Part shown: positions 1 to 10,659 of the stretch, in pieces | Numbering within the stretch: the stretch's first letter is position 1 | How the letters are laid out: the number at the start of each line of letters is the position of its first letter | DNA from: Roseiarcus sp963820095 | Lineage (GTDB): Bacteria; Pseudomonadota; Alphaproteobacteria; Rhizobiales; Beijerinckiaceae | Assembly (NCBI GenBank): GCA_963820095.1 | Contig: CAWFZA010000015.1 | Coordinates: 68,527-132,526 of the forward strand | Direction: 5' to 3' | DNA: 64,000 nucleotides | The notes under the pieces: model-generated | What the model was told of the DNA's origin: nothing | What the model saw: the letters and a program-made list of their open reading frames with translations, nothing else | Databases searched by the model: none | Translations under genes and position numbers: made by a program

Positions 1-399
1 GTTGCACGCCACAGTCGACTTGCCCACTCCGCCTTTGCCGGAAGCCACCGCGATAATGTGCTTGACCCCAGGCAGCGGCTCGCTCGGCCGCCCGTGCCGG
101 CGCGGCGCGTTGCTTTCATGGCCGTGTCCTGGCGAGGCGCCGCCGACAGCGCGCGCGGATTCGGCGGTCAGCGTCACCACCGCTCCCGCGACGCCGGGAA
201 TCGCTCTGATCAAAGCCTCGGCTTCGGCCCGCATCGGCTCCATCGCCTTGGCCCGCGCGGGGTCGATCGCGATCGCCGCGAACACCTTGTCGTCACGAAT
301 GGTGATGCCGGACAGCGCCCCGGAATCGCGCAAGGATGCACGTCCGTCCGGGCCGGTAATCGCCGCCAGCGCCGCCATGACCTGGTCGCGAGAAACCAT
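1..399 (-). CDS. mrp: Mrp/ApbC family Fe-S cluster carrier ATPase, C-terminus cut by the window edge
   Basis: A P-loop NTPase of the Mrp/ApbC (Nbp35-like) family, which carries and inserts iron-sulfur clusters in the cytosol. The visible 133 residues hold an N-terminal DUF59 (MIP18-like) domain, roughly residues 1-85, a proline- and glycine-rich linker, and then the deviant Walker A motif GKGGVGKST at about residues 121-129. The rest of the protein lies beyond position 1. The ATG at 397-399 opens one base after the stop codon of the upstream siroheme synthase gene, so the two are probably co-transcribed. Siroheme enzymes such as sulfite reductase also need Fe-S clusters, which fits the pairing (inference). 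Family assignment is firm because the Walker motif is so characteristic. Confidence 0.88.
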   Translation of the reverse strand, partial: MVSRDQVMAALAAITGPDGRASLRDSGALSGITIRDDKVFAAIAIDPARAKAMEPMRAEAEALIRAIPGVAGAVVTLTAESARAVGGASPGHGHESNAPRRHGRPSEPLPGVKHIIAVASGKGGVGKSTVACN

Positions 400-400
400 C

Positions 401-1846
401 TTAGCCCTTCCCGCTCGCGGCCGAGCGCCTGTTCTCTGCCGGCAAACAGCGCTCGGCTTCAGAGCGCCAATCGAGCGCGTCCCGTAACTTCACGACCGTC
501 CCGACTATGATGATCGAGGGGCCGCTCAGTTCGGCGGCGCGCGCCTTGGCCGCCAGAGTTCCGAGCGTCCCGACAACCACCCGTTGGTTGGGGCGGGTGG
601 CGTTGTCGACGATCGCCGCCGGCAAATCGGCGTCCGCGCCGCGCGCAATGAACTCGCCCGTCAGCGCCTCGACGTTGCGCAGCCCCATATAGATCGCAAC
701 CGTCTGGCGCGGTTGCAAGAGCGCCGTCCAGTCGAGATCGATTTTGCCGTCCTTCCCGTGGCCAGTTACGAATACGCAAGCTTGCGCATGATCGCGGTGC
801 GTAAGGGGAATGCCGGCATAGGCCGCGGCCCCGATCGCCGCCGTGATTCCCGGACAGACTTGAAACGGGATGCCCTCCGCCGCGAGCGCTTCGATCTCCT
901 CGCCGCCCCGGCCGAACATGAAAGGATCGCCGCCCTTGAGACGCAACACCCGCCTGCCTTCCTTGGCGAGCTTGACGAGCAGCGTGCTGATCTCGCCCTG
1001 CGGCAATTCGTGGTCTTCCGGTTGCTTGCCGACATAGATGCGCTCCGCCTCCCGCCGCACCAGATTCATCACGTGCTGGTCGGTAAGGCGGTCGTAGAGC
1101 ACCACGTCGGCCTTTTGCATGAGCCTTAGCGCGCGGAAGGTCAGGAGATCGGGATCGCCTGGCCCCGCGCCGACGAGATAGACCTCGCCGAGCGGCGCCG
1201 CCGCATTTTCGGCCGCCGCATGTTCTATGGCGCGGGTAAGTTCAACGCCCGCGGCGCGGTCGTCGCCGGAGAGCGCCCGTTCGGCGATCGGTCCTTCAAG
1301 CACCGTCTCCCAGAAGCGTCGCCTTTGGACGGGGGAGGCGATAGCCTCGGCCACCGCATCGCGGAATCCTCCCATGAGGTCGGCAAGGCGCCCGTAAGCG
1401 GCGGGGATCGAGCTTTCCAGGCGGGCCTTCAGCATACGGCCGAGGATCGGCGAAGCCCCGCCGGTCGAAATTGCAACGACAAGCGGGCTACGATCCAGGA
1501 TCGAGGGCATGATGAAATCGCAAAACCGCGGCCGGTCGGCGACATTGACCAACGCGCCCGCGCCCTTCGCCGCGGACCAGGCATCGGCGGCCAACCGCTC
1601 GTCCTCCGTTGCCACGAAACAGAGCGAAACGTTCTCGAAATCCGTGAGCAAAGGGTCTCGCGACTCATGATGAAAGTTCGGCTGATCGAGGAGTTCGCGA
1701 AAATCGTCGCTGAGCGCGGTTGCGAACGTCGTTACGCGAGCGCCGGCCTTGATCAGGTGTTCGGCCCGTCGCGCGGCCACCGCGCCTCCGCCGACGACGA
1801 CTGTCGCCTTGCCGTCCAGGTCGAGAAAAATTGGCAGATGGCGCAC
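401..1846 (-). CDS. cysG: Siroheme synthase CysG (trifunctional)
   Basis: Makes siroheme from uroporphyrinogen III in three steps: SAM-dependent bis-methylation to precorrin-2, NAD-dependent oxidation to sirohydrochlorin, and iron chelation. The N-terminal part has the CysG dehydrogenase/ferrochelatase fold with the glycine-rich NAD site GGGAVAARRAE. The C-terminal half is a uroporphyrinogen III methyltransferase with VGAGPGDPDLLTFRA and the GIPLTHRDHA loop. I chose the GTG at 1844-1846 because family members begin at 'RHLPIFLDLDGK'. An in-frame ATG at 1963 would add 39 residues of no recognisable domain. Neither start has a strong ribosome binding site. The length of about 481 residues is normal for CysG. 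It is followed after one base by mrp. Confidence 0.9.
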   Translation of the reverse strand: MRHLPIFLDLDGKATVVVGGGAVAARRAEHLIKAGARVTTFATALSDDFRELLDQPNFHHESRDPLLTDFENVSLCFVATEDERLAADAWSAAKGAGALVNVADRPRFCDFIMPSILDRSPLVVAISTGGASPILGRMLKARLESSIPAAYGRLADLMGGFRDAVAEAIASPVQRRRFWETVLEGPIAERALSGDDRAAGVELTRAIEHAAAENAAAPLGEVYLVGAGPGDPDLLTFRALRLMQKADVVLYDRLTDQHVMNLVRREAERIYVGKQPEDHELPQGEISTLLVKLAKEGRRVLRLKGGDPFMFGRGGEEIEALAAEGIPFQVCPGITAAIGAAAYAGIPLTHRDHAQACVFVTGHGKDGKIDLDWTALLQPRQTVAIYMGLRNVEALTGEFIARGADADLPAAIVDNATRPNQRVVVGTLGTLAAKARAAELSGPSIIIVGTVVKLRDALDWRSEAERCLPAENRRSAASGKG

Positions 1847-2686
1847 GGCTATCGCGCGCCCGATCGCAATGCGCGCGGAGCTCGGTCCCACGAGAGAGAA
1901 ACAAAATGGGCTGGCGTCCAGGTCACAAGGCGGACCTTCTAGGCCTTTCGGCTTTCCGAGCAAAGGAAAAGCGAAAAACCAAGGACGCCACTCGGCGCCG
2001 GCGGCCTACGAGGCGTCGATATGCCGCAGAGCGTCGCGCAGCCCATCGCTTGACACGTAGATAAACCCGTCGATCGGCGCCCTACAGCCTGGCAAGGGTG
2101 CGGGAGCTTTTATGCGTCGTTCTTCGTGGAACTCGGCAAACCGGGTCAGACGACGATGTATGGATCGGTTGTTCAGATCTTCACGGAATGGGATGGGGCG
2201 CCTGCGCTCCGCGAGAGGGCTCGGTCCCTCATTCGCCCCAGCGGAATCCTGATCGCATATCTCTCCCGGACCGTGCCGGCCAAAGCCACTCCAAACAATC
2301 CGAGCGAGAGAGCGAGCATGAGCTCGCCGCCGACGAAAGCCGGGCTATGATTTAACAAAAGGTCAAACATCGGCGTGTCTCACTGCCATTGCATCGCAGT
2401 CTCGAATTTACAACTCGCAAATAAAGAGCGGGTTCCGTCAGTGATCAGAAACGCAGGCGTCTCGCTACCTTTTGCTAAAGCTATTGGAGGCGATGAATGA
2501 TACTCGCCTTGTCGGGGCAGCCGGCTTTCGTCGCCCGATAAGCGAGAGTCTTCAACAGGATGCGATGACAATCTAAACGCTGTTACGGAAGCGGCGGCGC
2601 GGGTTTCCGACCCGGGGCTTCCGCCCATTTTGAGAATGGCCGCAATCCATGCCATTTCTCACCGTTCGGCCGATCAGCAGGGCGCC
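1847..2686. other. Intergenic stretch with no convincing gene
   Basis: This 840-base gap separates the divergently transcribed cysG and the formylglycine-enzyme gene, so promoters for both must lie here. I see no RNA gene or mobile element. A minus-strand reading frame at 2173-2370 (65 codons) has one hydrophobic segment (about residues 15-33) but a weak ribosome binding site and no family resemblance that I recognise. I give it about a one in four chance of being real. Confidence 0.5.
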
Positions 2687-3670
2687 ATGAGTTTAGAGGG
2701 CCAAGTTTCCAAACGCGTCGAAACGCCTGAGGCGGATCCGCTAGCCGGCATGATCTTCGTGCCGGGCGGCCAGTTTCGCATGGGTTCGGACAAGCACTAT
2801 CCCGAGGAGGCGCCGGTCCACCGGGTCAATGTCGACGCCTTCTGGATCGACCGCACGCCAGTGACGAACCGCCAGTTCCGCAAGTTCGTCAACGCGACGA
2901 AACACGTCACCTTCGCTGAGATCGCGCCCGATCCGAAAGACTACCCCGGCGCGCTGCCGCACATGCTGAAGGCAGGGTCGCTTGTCTTTTCTCCTCCCAA
3001 GGGGCCGGTCGACCTTAAGGACTGGTCGCAATGGTGGCGATTCAAGTTCGGCGCCGATTGGCGAAGGCCTTACGGTCCGCGGAGTTCGATCAGCGGAATG
3101 GACGACCACCCGGTGGTGCACGTCGCCTATCGAGACGCCGAGGCTTACGCGCGCTGGGCGGGCAAGGAGCTACCGAGCGAGGCCGAGTGGGAGTTTGCGG
3201 CGCGCGGCGGGCTTGATGGCGCGGAATATTCCTGGGGCGACGAGTTTACGCCTGGCGGAAAGCAGATGGCCAATACCTGGCAGGGCGCGTTTCCGCATCA
3301 GAACCTGGCGGAAGACCGCTTCGAGCGCACCTCCCCGGTCGTGTCATTTCCGCCGAACGGTTACGGAATCCACGACATGATTGGCAACGTGTGGGAGTGG
3401 ACTACGGACTTCTGGTCGACTCGCCATCCGGCCGACGCCCCCAAGGCTTGCTGCGTGCCGCAGAACCCCCGCGGCGCTCCGGAAGGGGAGAGCTACGATC
3501 CCTGCCAGCCCGAGATTCGCATTCCGCGCAAGGTTCTGAAGGGCGGCTCGCACCTCTGCGCGCCGAACTATTGCAAGCGGTACCGCCCGGCGGCCAGGCA
3601 CGCCGAGCCGATCGATACGTCGACGAGCCATGTCGGCTTCCGCTGCGTCGTGCGTGGCGCGCGGGCCTGA
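2687..3670 (+). CDS. Formylglycine-generating enzyme (FGE/SUMF1 family)
   Basis: Copper-dependent oxidase that converts the active-site cysteine of type I sulfatases to formylglycine. The FGE-sulfatase domain (PF03781) fills nearly the whole protein, from MIFVPGGQFRMGSD near the start, through VTNRQFRKFV, ELPSEAEWEFAARGG and NVWEWTTDFW, to the C-terminal VGFRC. Both catalytic cysteines of genuine FGEs are present in SHLCAPNYCKRYR, at about residues 291 and 296; many SUMF1-like relatives (EgtB, nitrite-reductase types) lack them. I chose the ATG at 2687; an in-frame ATG at 2630 would add 19 residues. The likely client is the Cys-type sulfatase encoded 2.5 kb downstream on the same strand. The gene is convergent with the methyltransferase that follows. 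Confidence 0.92.
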   Translation: MSLEGQVSKRVETPEADPLAGMIFVPGGQFRMGSDKHYPEEAPVHRVNVDAFWIDRTPVTNRQFRKFVNATKHVTFAEIAPDPKDYPGALPHMLKAGSLVFSPPKGPVDLKDWSQWWRFKFGADWRRPYGPRSSISGMDDHPVVHVAYRDAEAYARWAGKELPSEAEWEFAARGGLDGAEYSWGDEFTPGGKQMANTWQGAFPHQNLAEDRFERTSPVVSFPPNGYGIHDMIGNVWEWTTDFWSTRHPADAPKACCVPQNPRGAPEGESYDPCQPEIRIPRKVLKGGSHLCAPNYCKRYRPAARHAEPIDTSTSHVGFRCVVRGARA

Positions 3671-3682
3671 ATTGAGCGGGCT

Positions 3683-4936
3683 TCAGACAGGCCGCTTCGC
3701 GTCGAACACGATCAGATCGTGCTCCCAGAGCCGCTTGAACAACTGGCGGCCCCGCTCGTCGCCCAGCGCGCCAGAGTTGCCCAGGATCTCGCCGACGGAC
3801 CGCTCGCCGTCGATCGCCGTGAGGACCCGCTCCTGAGGGGCGTCGATGAAGAGCGCAAGGTCGGGATACGTGTGACTTGGATTGATGAGCACGGCGGCGA
3901 CGCCGCGAGGCGCGCGATCCTTGACGGTCAGCGTCCAGGGAATTCGCACCGGAACGAACTCGCGCCACACGTCGACGTCGAATGCGACTGGCTGGGCCTC
4001 ACGTTCGCGATCGTCGCGATAGGCGACGAAGCTGTGCCTGTCCATTGTTCCGCGTAAGAGCTCCAGCGCCGCATGCTGCGCACTGGCGGGAAGTGCGGCA
4101 AGGCGAGCGCCGTGCGGGGCGCGATCGATGGCGCCGCATTGCGGAAGATAGGGCGCCTGCTCGTGCCAGCGGCCGAACCTTAGGCCGCAACGCTCGAGCC
4201 AGTCGTAAATCTGCGGCACGGAATAGGCGCGATCCTGCGGGTTCAAGAGCGCATCGGCGAGCGCATTGGGTCGTGCAAAGTCTTTCGCCCGCTTCACCAC
4301 GCCGGCGATCGGATGGTCGACAGGCAGCGCCCGGACCGTCTCACCAAGATCGCGCAGGTCTTCGTCCCGGACGCCGATCCCGAGCAGCCGACAATAGTCC
4401 TGCATCATGGTGATGCCAGCGCGTCCGTAAGGCGCGTAGACCATGATGTGCATCGCGCCGTTGACCGCAAGCACATTGCGCAGCGCGCGAAGACCGGCGT
4501 CCGGATCGCTCAAGTGGTGAAGCACGCCAGTACAAACGATCTGGTCGAAGGTCTCGCCGAGCTCCCCGATCCGCTCAATCGCAAGTTGGTGGAGCTGCAA
4601 GTTTCGGATGTCATGCTTCTCTTGAAGATCGCGGGTGTGACGCAGGCTCGACTCGCTGACGTCGATCGCGATCACGCGCGCGTCCGGCTCCATCAGCGCA
4701 TGACGGGCGGCCTGCGACGTTCCGCACCCGGCGACAAGGATCGATCGCTCCGGGCGCGGCTTCTCCAGAGGCCACAGCAGCAGATTTTGCGCCCGGCGCC
4801 GCTGCGGGTCGCGATAGCGATCAAGGCGCTGCTCGAGACTGTTGATCGGCGCCGGATAAGGATGAGACTCGTAGAAGGCGCGAATCGCGGCGGCGCGATC
4901 GGCGGGCGTTTCTGCACCTTCGTCCCTTGGCGACAT
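3683..4936 (-). CDS. Class I SAM-dependent methyltransferase with C-terminal extension
   Basis: The central domain is a Rossmann-type methyltransferase: motif I reads LVAGCGTSQAARHAL, the acidic end of strand 2 is IAIDVSESSL, and motif IV-V is FDQIVCTGVLHHLSDP. The N-terminus contains FYESHPYPAP, seen in this family of long stand-alone methyltransferases. About 180 residues follow the catalytic domain and resemble no domain I know. The substrate cannot be inferred. The start at 4936 is supported by GGAGGAAAGGG directly upstream. The usable length is about 417 residues. It ends 13 bases from the convergent formylglycine-enzyme gene. Confidence 0.75.
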   Translation of the reverse strand: MSPRDEGAETPADRAAAIRAFYESHPYPAPINSLEQRLDRYRDPQRRRAQNLLLWPLEKPRPERSILVAGCGTSQAARHALMEPDARVIAIDVSESSLRHTRDLQEKHDIRNLQLHQLAIERIGELGETFDQIVCTGVLHHLSDPDAGLRALRNVLAVNGAMHIMVYAPYGRAGITMMQDYCRLLGIGVRDEDLRDLGETVRALPVDHPIAGVVKRAKDFARPNALADALLNPQDRAYSVPQIYDWLERCGLRFGRWHEQAPYLPQCGAIDRAPHGARLAALPASAQHAALELLRGTMDRHSFVAYRDDREREAQPVAFDVDVWREFVPVRIPWTLTVKDRAPRGVAAVLINPSHTYPDLALFIDAPQERVLTAIDGERSVGEILGNSGALGDERGRQLFKRLWEHDLIVFDAKRPV

Positions 4937-5111
4937 CCCTTTCCTCCGCGGGCCTGGAAGCGATTGGCAAAAGCCGAGCCGCGGCGCGACGGCGGCTTTG
5001 ACAGGCGGTCGGACAGCGACTATCCAAACGACCACTTTCGATAACCGTTAACATTGGCGCGATCTCGGCCGCAAAGATGCTGAAAGTTTCGCCTAAGCGG
5101 ATCGAATCGCA

Positions 5112-5636
5112 ATGCAGAGTGTCCGCGCTTTGACTGACGCGCCGTCCAAGAACGCAATTCTGCAGGCGCGGATCGCAGTCGCGCTGCTGGCCGGACTCAT
5201 CATCCTCGGCGTGGCCTGGTACGGGATCTCCGCCGAAAATCTGGGTCGCCTGTGGCGGGACATTCTCGACCGTCCGGGCGGCCCGATGACCTTTCGTTTT
5301 ATTTTGCAGCCGGCGATGGCCATCATTGCGGCATTGCGTGACGGCGTTCACGATGCGCGCCTGGGTCGAACGCCGTATGTTTGGGCATTGATCCAGGGCA
5401 CACACGGCCCCGAGGGGCGCAGCGGACGGCTGTGGGATGGAATCCTCTCGACGGCGAGGATCATCATTCTTGGCGTCATCATGGATGTCATCTACCAATG
5501 GAGAGTGCTGGACACGTTCTATCCGGTCCAGTCGGCAGTGATCGCAATCTTGCTCGCGTTCGTTCCTTACCTTCTCCTGCGCGGTCCCATTGCGCGCGTC
5601 GCGCGTCACTGGGTCGCCCAACCCGCATCCAGTTGA
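5112..5636 (+). CDS. Small integral membrane protein of unknown function
   Basis: A 174-residue protein with a hydrophobic segment at about residues 21-40 (VALLAGLIILGVAWYGI) and two more near residues 112-130 and 138-157. I do not recognise a named family. It has no signal for export beyond the first membrane segment. The gene lies 23 bases upstream of the DUF202 membrane protein and probably shares its transcript. It is divergent from the methyltransferase, with about 175 bases between them that should contain both promoters. Function is unknown. Confidence 0.65.
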   Translation: MQSVRALTDAPSKNAILQARIAVALLAGLIILGVAWYGISAENLGRLWRDILDRPGGPMTFRFILQPAMAIIAALRDGVHDARLGRTPYVWALIQGTHGPEGRSGRLWDGILSTARIIILGVIMDVIYQWRVLDTFYPVQSAVIAILLAFVPYLLLRGPIARVARHWVAQPASS

Positions 5637-5659
5637 GCCGCGAGGCCGCGGAGAGAACG

Positions 5660-6109
5660 ATGGCGAGCCCAGATCTTAAGCTCGACGTGAACACCGAGCT
5701 CTCGTCCCGCCGCACGGGCATGTCCTTTCAGCGCACGCGATTGAGCGCCGACCGGACGCTGATGTCGGTGATCCGCACTTCGCTGTCGCTGATCGGCTTC
5801 GGCTTCACCATCGCGCAAGTGTTTCAGAAGCTGCGCGATCAGGATATCATCACCAAGGCCGCCGCACCGCGCAACTTCGGCCTTGCCCTGGTTGGGCTCG
5901 GCATCGTCGTCCTGGTTCTCGGCATCGTCTACCACGTGCAGTTCATGCTGGGGCTGCGTCACTTGCGAGACTCGATGCGGGAGGAAGGGCTCATCCATGG
6001 CGAGAGCGGCTTTCCGGTGTCCATGATCCTGATTACGGCGCTGATCCTTCTCGTTATCGGCGTGGCGGCGATCATGAGCATGGCGTTTCACATCGGGCCG
6101 TTCGAATAG
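5660..6109 (+). CDS. YidH/DUF202 family inner-membrane protein
   Basis: A 149-residue protein of the DUF202 (YidH-like) family. Three membrane segments are visible: around RTSLSLIGFGFTIAQVF (residues 35-55), GLALVGLGIVVLVLGIVY (75-95), and a C-terminal one, ILITALILLVIGVAAIM (120-140). The family signature of an 'ADRTLMSVIRTSLSLIGFGF' type first helix is clear. The ATG at 5660 is preceded by GGAGAGA at good spacing; longer readings upstream run through the previous gene and are not credible. Biochemical function of the family is not known. It sits between another membrane protein and the sulfatase gene. Confidence 0.8.
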   Translation: MASPDLKLDVNTELSSRRTGMSFQRTRLSADRTLMSVIRTSLSLIGFGFTIAQVFQKLRDQDIITKAAAPRNFGLALVGLGIVVLVLGIVYHVQFMLGLRHLRDSMREEGLIHGESGFPVSMILITALILLVIGVAAIMSMAFHIGPFE

Positions 6110-6206
6110 GGGAGCGTGGCTCAAGCTTGGAAAGATAATTGCGGCTCCCGGCCGCGCTCGATCACGTCGTTCGTTTTGATACTCAGCCAATGAACAGGAG
6201 TGGGAA

Positions 6207-7751
<1,545 letters not shown>

Positions 7752-7769
7752 CCCGGACGTTCAGATGCG

Positions 7770-7793
7770 GTCGGGGCGGCTAGTCGCTCCGAC
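7770..7793 (+). terminator. Hairpin downstream of the sulfatase gene, possible terminator
   Basis: A nine-pair stem, GTCGGGGCG with CGCTCCGAC and one G-U pair, around a six-base loop, 18 bases after the sulfatase stop. There is no T-run, so intrinsic termination is only possible, not shown. Confidence 0.4.
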
Positions 7794-7996
7794 CCGTCGG
7801 AATAGGCAATATAACGTTGTTAAAATGTAATAATGTGAGGATGACGTTGGCGCGAAAGTGACTCGCTAATCGGGCCGCAACCCCTTGGAATTGCTCAAAA
7901 CGGACTCGCTATACCCCGGCGGCCGCGCCGGCAGTCGAGACACATTCCGCGTCGCCTGGAAGCCCCAGGGAGTCGCCGGTTCATGAAGGCGACGTA

Positions 7997-8356
7997 GTGA
8001 GAGACTGGCTGATCCTCGCGACCAATCTTGCCGTCGACGCCATCGACTGGCTGGCGCTGATCCTCATCGTCGTGGGCTCCGTCGAAGCCTTCTTCCAAGG
8101 CTTATGGACGATGCTTTCCTCGCGCGACGGCCATCACGAGCGCGAGGTCTGGCTGCGCCTGGGCCGCTGGCTCGTCGCCGGCCTCACCTTCCAGCTCGCC
8201 GCCGACGTTCTCGAGACAGCCATCACCACAAGCTGGGACGAGGTGGCGCGTCTCGCCGCGATCGCCGCCATTCGCACCTTCCTCAATTATTTCCTCGAGC
8301 GCGATTTGGGCGAGATCAGAACACGGCAGGGAGCGACGCAAAGGGATAGCGACTGA
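7997..8356 (+). CDS. DUF1622 family membrane protein
   Basis: A 119-residue protein matching the DUF1622 pattern: a long N-terminal membrane helix (AIDWLALILIVVGSVEAFF, residues 15-33), a basic stretch with REVWLRLGRWLVAGLTFQLAADVLETAI, and a third helix ending in RTFLNYFLERDL. The second helix contains the conserved alanine- and aspartate-rich 'QLAADVLETAI' signature. I chose the GTG at 7997 because the protein then begins directly before the first helix, with AAGG upstream. The role of the family is unknown. The preceding 245 bases contain an AT-rich patch near 7810-7845 that could be its promoter. Confidence 0.75.
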   Translation: MRDWLILATNLAVDAIDWLALILIVVGSVEAFFQGLWTMLSSRDGHHEREVWLRLGRWLVAGLTFQLAADVLETAITTSWDEVARLAAIAAIRTFLNYFLERDLGEIRTRQGATQRDSD

Positions 8357-8527
8357 GGGGGAAGCATTAGACGGCGGCTCTTTAGCGCGCGGCTCAGGCG
8401 CTTAGACGCGAGCACGCGTCTTGACCCTAGCGACCGCGCAACCCTAGAACGGCGGCGCTTCGAGCGCGCGGCGCGACGGGCCGCGATACGGCAAATCGGC
8501 CAGGCGGAAGTCCTGGGGACGCAATCC

Positions 8528-9488
8528 ATGCGCAAGTTCGACGATCTATCGGAGCGCGAGATTCTGGCCCTCGCCATCAGCAACGAGGAGGAGGACGCGC
8601 GCATTTTCGCCGATTTCGCTGATGGCCTGCATGACGATTACCCGGCAAGCGCCAAGGTGTTCGACGAGATGGCGACCGAGGAGAACGGCCATCGGCGCAG
8701 GCTCATCGATCTCTTCGTGTCGAAATTCGGCGATCACATTCCGCTTGGTGCGGCGCGATCACATCCGCGGCTACATCCCGCTGAAGCCGGTGTGGCATCA
8801 GCGGCCGCTGGGCATCGAAACCGTGCGCTCGCACGCGCGCGAGATGGAGCGCGCCGCGGCGCGCTTCTATCGACAGGCCTTGACGCGCACCAATCGGACG
8901 CTTCGACCCGCAAGCTGCTCGGCGACCTTGCCGAGGAAGAGGAAAAGCACGACCAGATCGCCGCCGGCCTCGAGGAGCAAATCCTCACGACCTCCGCCCG
9001 AGGCGCCGAAGCAGAGAACGAGCGCCGGCGCTTCGTCCTGCAGAGTCATCCAGCCCGGCCTCGTCGGCCTTATGGACGGTTCGGTGTCGACGCTGGCGCC
9101 GGTGTTCGCCGCGGCGTTTGCGACCCACAATTCGTGGAACGCGTTTCTCGTCGGGCTCGCCGCCTCGATCGGCGCCGGCATTTCGATGGGTTTCGCGGAG
9201 GCGCTGTCGGACGACGGCAAGCTGTCGGGTCGCGGCGCGCCGGTGTTGCGCGGCTTCGTCTGTGGACTCATGACGATGGCGGGGGGCATAGGCCACACGC
9301 TGCCTTTCCTGATCCCATACTTCTACACCGCGACGGTCATCGCGATTATTGTCGTCGTCTTCGAATTGACCGTCATCGCCTGGATCCAGTGGCGATACAT
9401 GGAGGCGCCGCCCTTGACCGCGGCCGCCAAGGTGATGATTGGCGGGGCGCTGGTGCTGGCGGCTGGAATCCTCATCGGCTCAAGCTGA
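8528..9488 (+). pseudogene. mbfA: Membrane-bound ferritin MbfA, disrupted by three frameshifts
   Basis: Encodes a rubrerythrin/ferritin-like diiron domain fused to a VIT1/CCC1-type membrane domain, the layout of MbfA, an iron exporter that protects rhizobia from iron and peroxide stress. The ferritin-like part starts MRKFDDLSEREILALAI and has the EE..E...H pattern (MATEENGHRRR; LAEEEEKHDQIA). The membrane part begins at VIQPGLVGLMDGS and has the family's ALSDDGKLSGRGAP loop. The reading frame changes near 8746 (one extra base), near 8890 (one base missing) and near 9044 (one extra base). All the expected protein is present when the three frames are joined. That pattern fits sequencing error at least as well as decay. 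No iron-responsive (Irr/ICE) box was recognised upstream. Confidence 0.85.
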
Positions 9489-9665
9489 GGAGCGCGCAGT
9501 CGCTACGATTGCTGAGAGCCGGCCAACGGCGCGAATGATCGCGCCGCCATCGATTTCGGGAAGCGCGCGACCGACATTTGGCCGTCCGGCGACACTTGCT
9601 CGCCGTCATCGCGCCTGCACGAGTCCCTTCGAGCGCGGCCCGCGCGGCTTCCTGAGGACGGCTGG

Positions 9666-10436
9666 CTATTTCAGCGCCTGGGCTGGAATGACGCCCGTGG
9701 CGAAAGCGACCGCAGCGGCGTGGGTCAGATTCATGCAGTGCAATTTATGGCGCGCCGCATCGAGGTGGGTTTTCACGCTGCCAAACGCCAGCCCCAAGAT
9801 CTCTGCGATCTCCTGGTAAGTCTTGCCGCGGGCGGCCCAAAGCAAACACTGCTCTTCCCAATTCGACAGGTGGACCGGAAAGGCGGGCAGTTTGAAATTG
9901 ATGTGCGACGCGGAATCAATGAGAACGGACAAGAGCTTGAGCTTCGGCATGTTGGCTGTTTTGTAGGCTTCCCACTCGTCGATCGGCAGGTCGCTGGTGA
10001 ACGAAACGAGAGCGCATACGCCTTTCCGGTTGCGCAAGGGAATCGTCAAACCGTTGCGGCCGACGCTATGGTTCAAGGCGTCGGCGAAGAAAGCCTTTGT
10101 CGCCGGGTCGTCAACCGGAAGGCTGGCCCAATCGAAGGGTTGATCAAACTCCCGCCCATAAGAAATCACCGGATCGTTGGACATGTATTTCTTGACAAAG
10201 TATCGGTGCTGCCAAAGCCGAGAATAGGTGACGACGGCCACCAACAGGCACATGTCAGCGCTCTTGTCCGGCGACAAGCGCACATAGGAGATGTGAGCGA
10301 GGCCGATATCGGAAACAATGGCGGTCAGAGTTTCGGCAAGATCGCGGTGATCGTTGCCTAGAATTGTCTCGGTCAGTCGCGCAGCGGCTGATTCGATGCT
10401 GATGGCGGTGTCCAGCGTTTTGCTAAGGCTTAACAT
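9666..10436 (-). CDS. LuxR-family quorum-sensing transcriptional regulator
   Basis: An acyl-homoserine-lactone-responsive activator or repressor. The N-terminal autoinducer-binding domain has the conserved ligand-pocket residues of the family: W75 and Y79 (W-x3-Y), the D88-P89 pair, W103 and G129. The C-terminal LuxR-type helix-turn-helix begins near LSNWEEQCLLWAARGKTYQE and runs through VKTHLDAARHKL. I chose the ATG at 10436 (257 codons with the stop); an ATG at 10469 is also in frame. The start lies inside the last codons of a small upstream ORF (10423-10659), so the two may be translationally coupled. A cognate LuxI-type synthase is encoded 1.4 kb upstream on the same strand. Confidence 0.92.
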   Translation of the reverse strand: MLSLSKTLDTAISIESAAARLTETILGNDHRDLAETLTAIVSDIGLAHISYVRLSPDKSADMCLLVAVVTYSRLWQHRYFVKKYMSNDPVISYGREFDQPFDWASLPVDDPATKAFFADALNHSVGRNGLTIPLRNRKGVCALVSFTSDLPIDEWEAYKTANMPKLKLLSVLIDSASHINFKLPAFPVHLSNWEEQCLLWAARGKTYQEIAEILGLAFGSVKTHLDAARHKLHCMNLTHAAAVAFATGVIPAQALK

Positions 10437-10659
10437 CGAAGATCCCCAGCATGACTTCATCTCGCGCATGAGCGACCATCCAGCCCGCCTGAGGATCTAT
10501 TCGACCAGAGACATGGCTGCATAGTTCAAGCAGCTCAACGCAGATGCCGTATAACCTCCGGGCTTCACAGGCGGACAGATTTAATTCACCAACCGGCCGT
10601 TTTGACTCTAAAAGCGCCGGGGCGCTTTTTTTCGATTTCTTGGTCAATCCGGCCCCCAT
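10423..10659 (-). CDS. Small hypothetical protein overlapping the luxR start
   Basis: A 78-codon frame with a good ribosome binding site (GGCGGAG, six bases before the ATG at 10659). Its stop codon lies 14 bases inside the downstream luxR-type gene. The N-terminus is lysine-rich and the remainder is mixed and probably helical, with three cysteines (SACEARR, GICVELLELCSH). I recognise no family. Codon usage at third positions is less GC-rich than in neighbouring housekeeping genes, like luxR itself. A perfect hairpin lies within its first codons (10611-10633), which is a reason for doubt. If real, it could modulate the regulator, as small proteins do in other quorum-sensing loci (inference). 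Confidence 0.5.
   Translation of the reverse strand: MGAGLTKKSKKSAPALLESKRPVGELNLSACEARRLYGICVELLELCSHVSGRIDPQAGWMVAHARDEVMLGIFDVKP
10611..10633 (+). terminator. Intrinsic-terminator-like hairpin upstream of luxR
   Basis: Eight perfect pairs (AAAAGCGC with GCGCTTTT) around a four-base loop, followed by a run of seven T on the plus strand. It would work best for plus-strand transcripts, although none is predicted to arrive here. On the minus strand it lies 26-48 bases inside the 78-codon ORF and has only four T, so there it could act as an attenuator or as the true end of an upstream transcript. Confidence 0.55.

Noticed and set aside
2380..2655. 91-codon minus-strand frame in the gap before the formylglycine-enzyme gene
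   Set aside because: No ribosome binding site, no recognisable domain and an uneven composition; it overlaps the 5' region of a well-supported gene.
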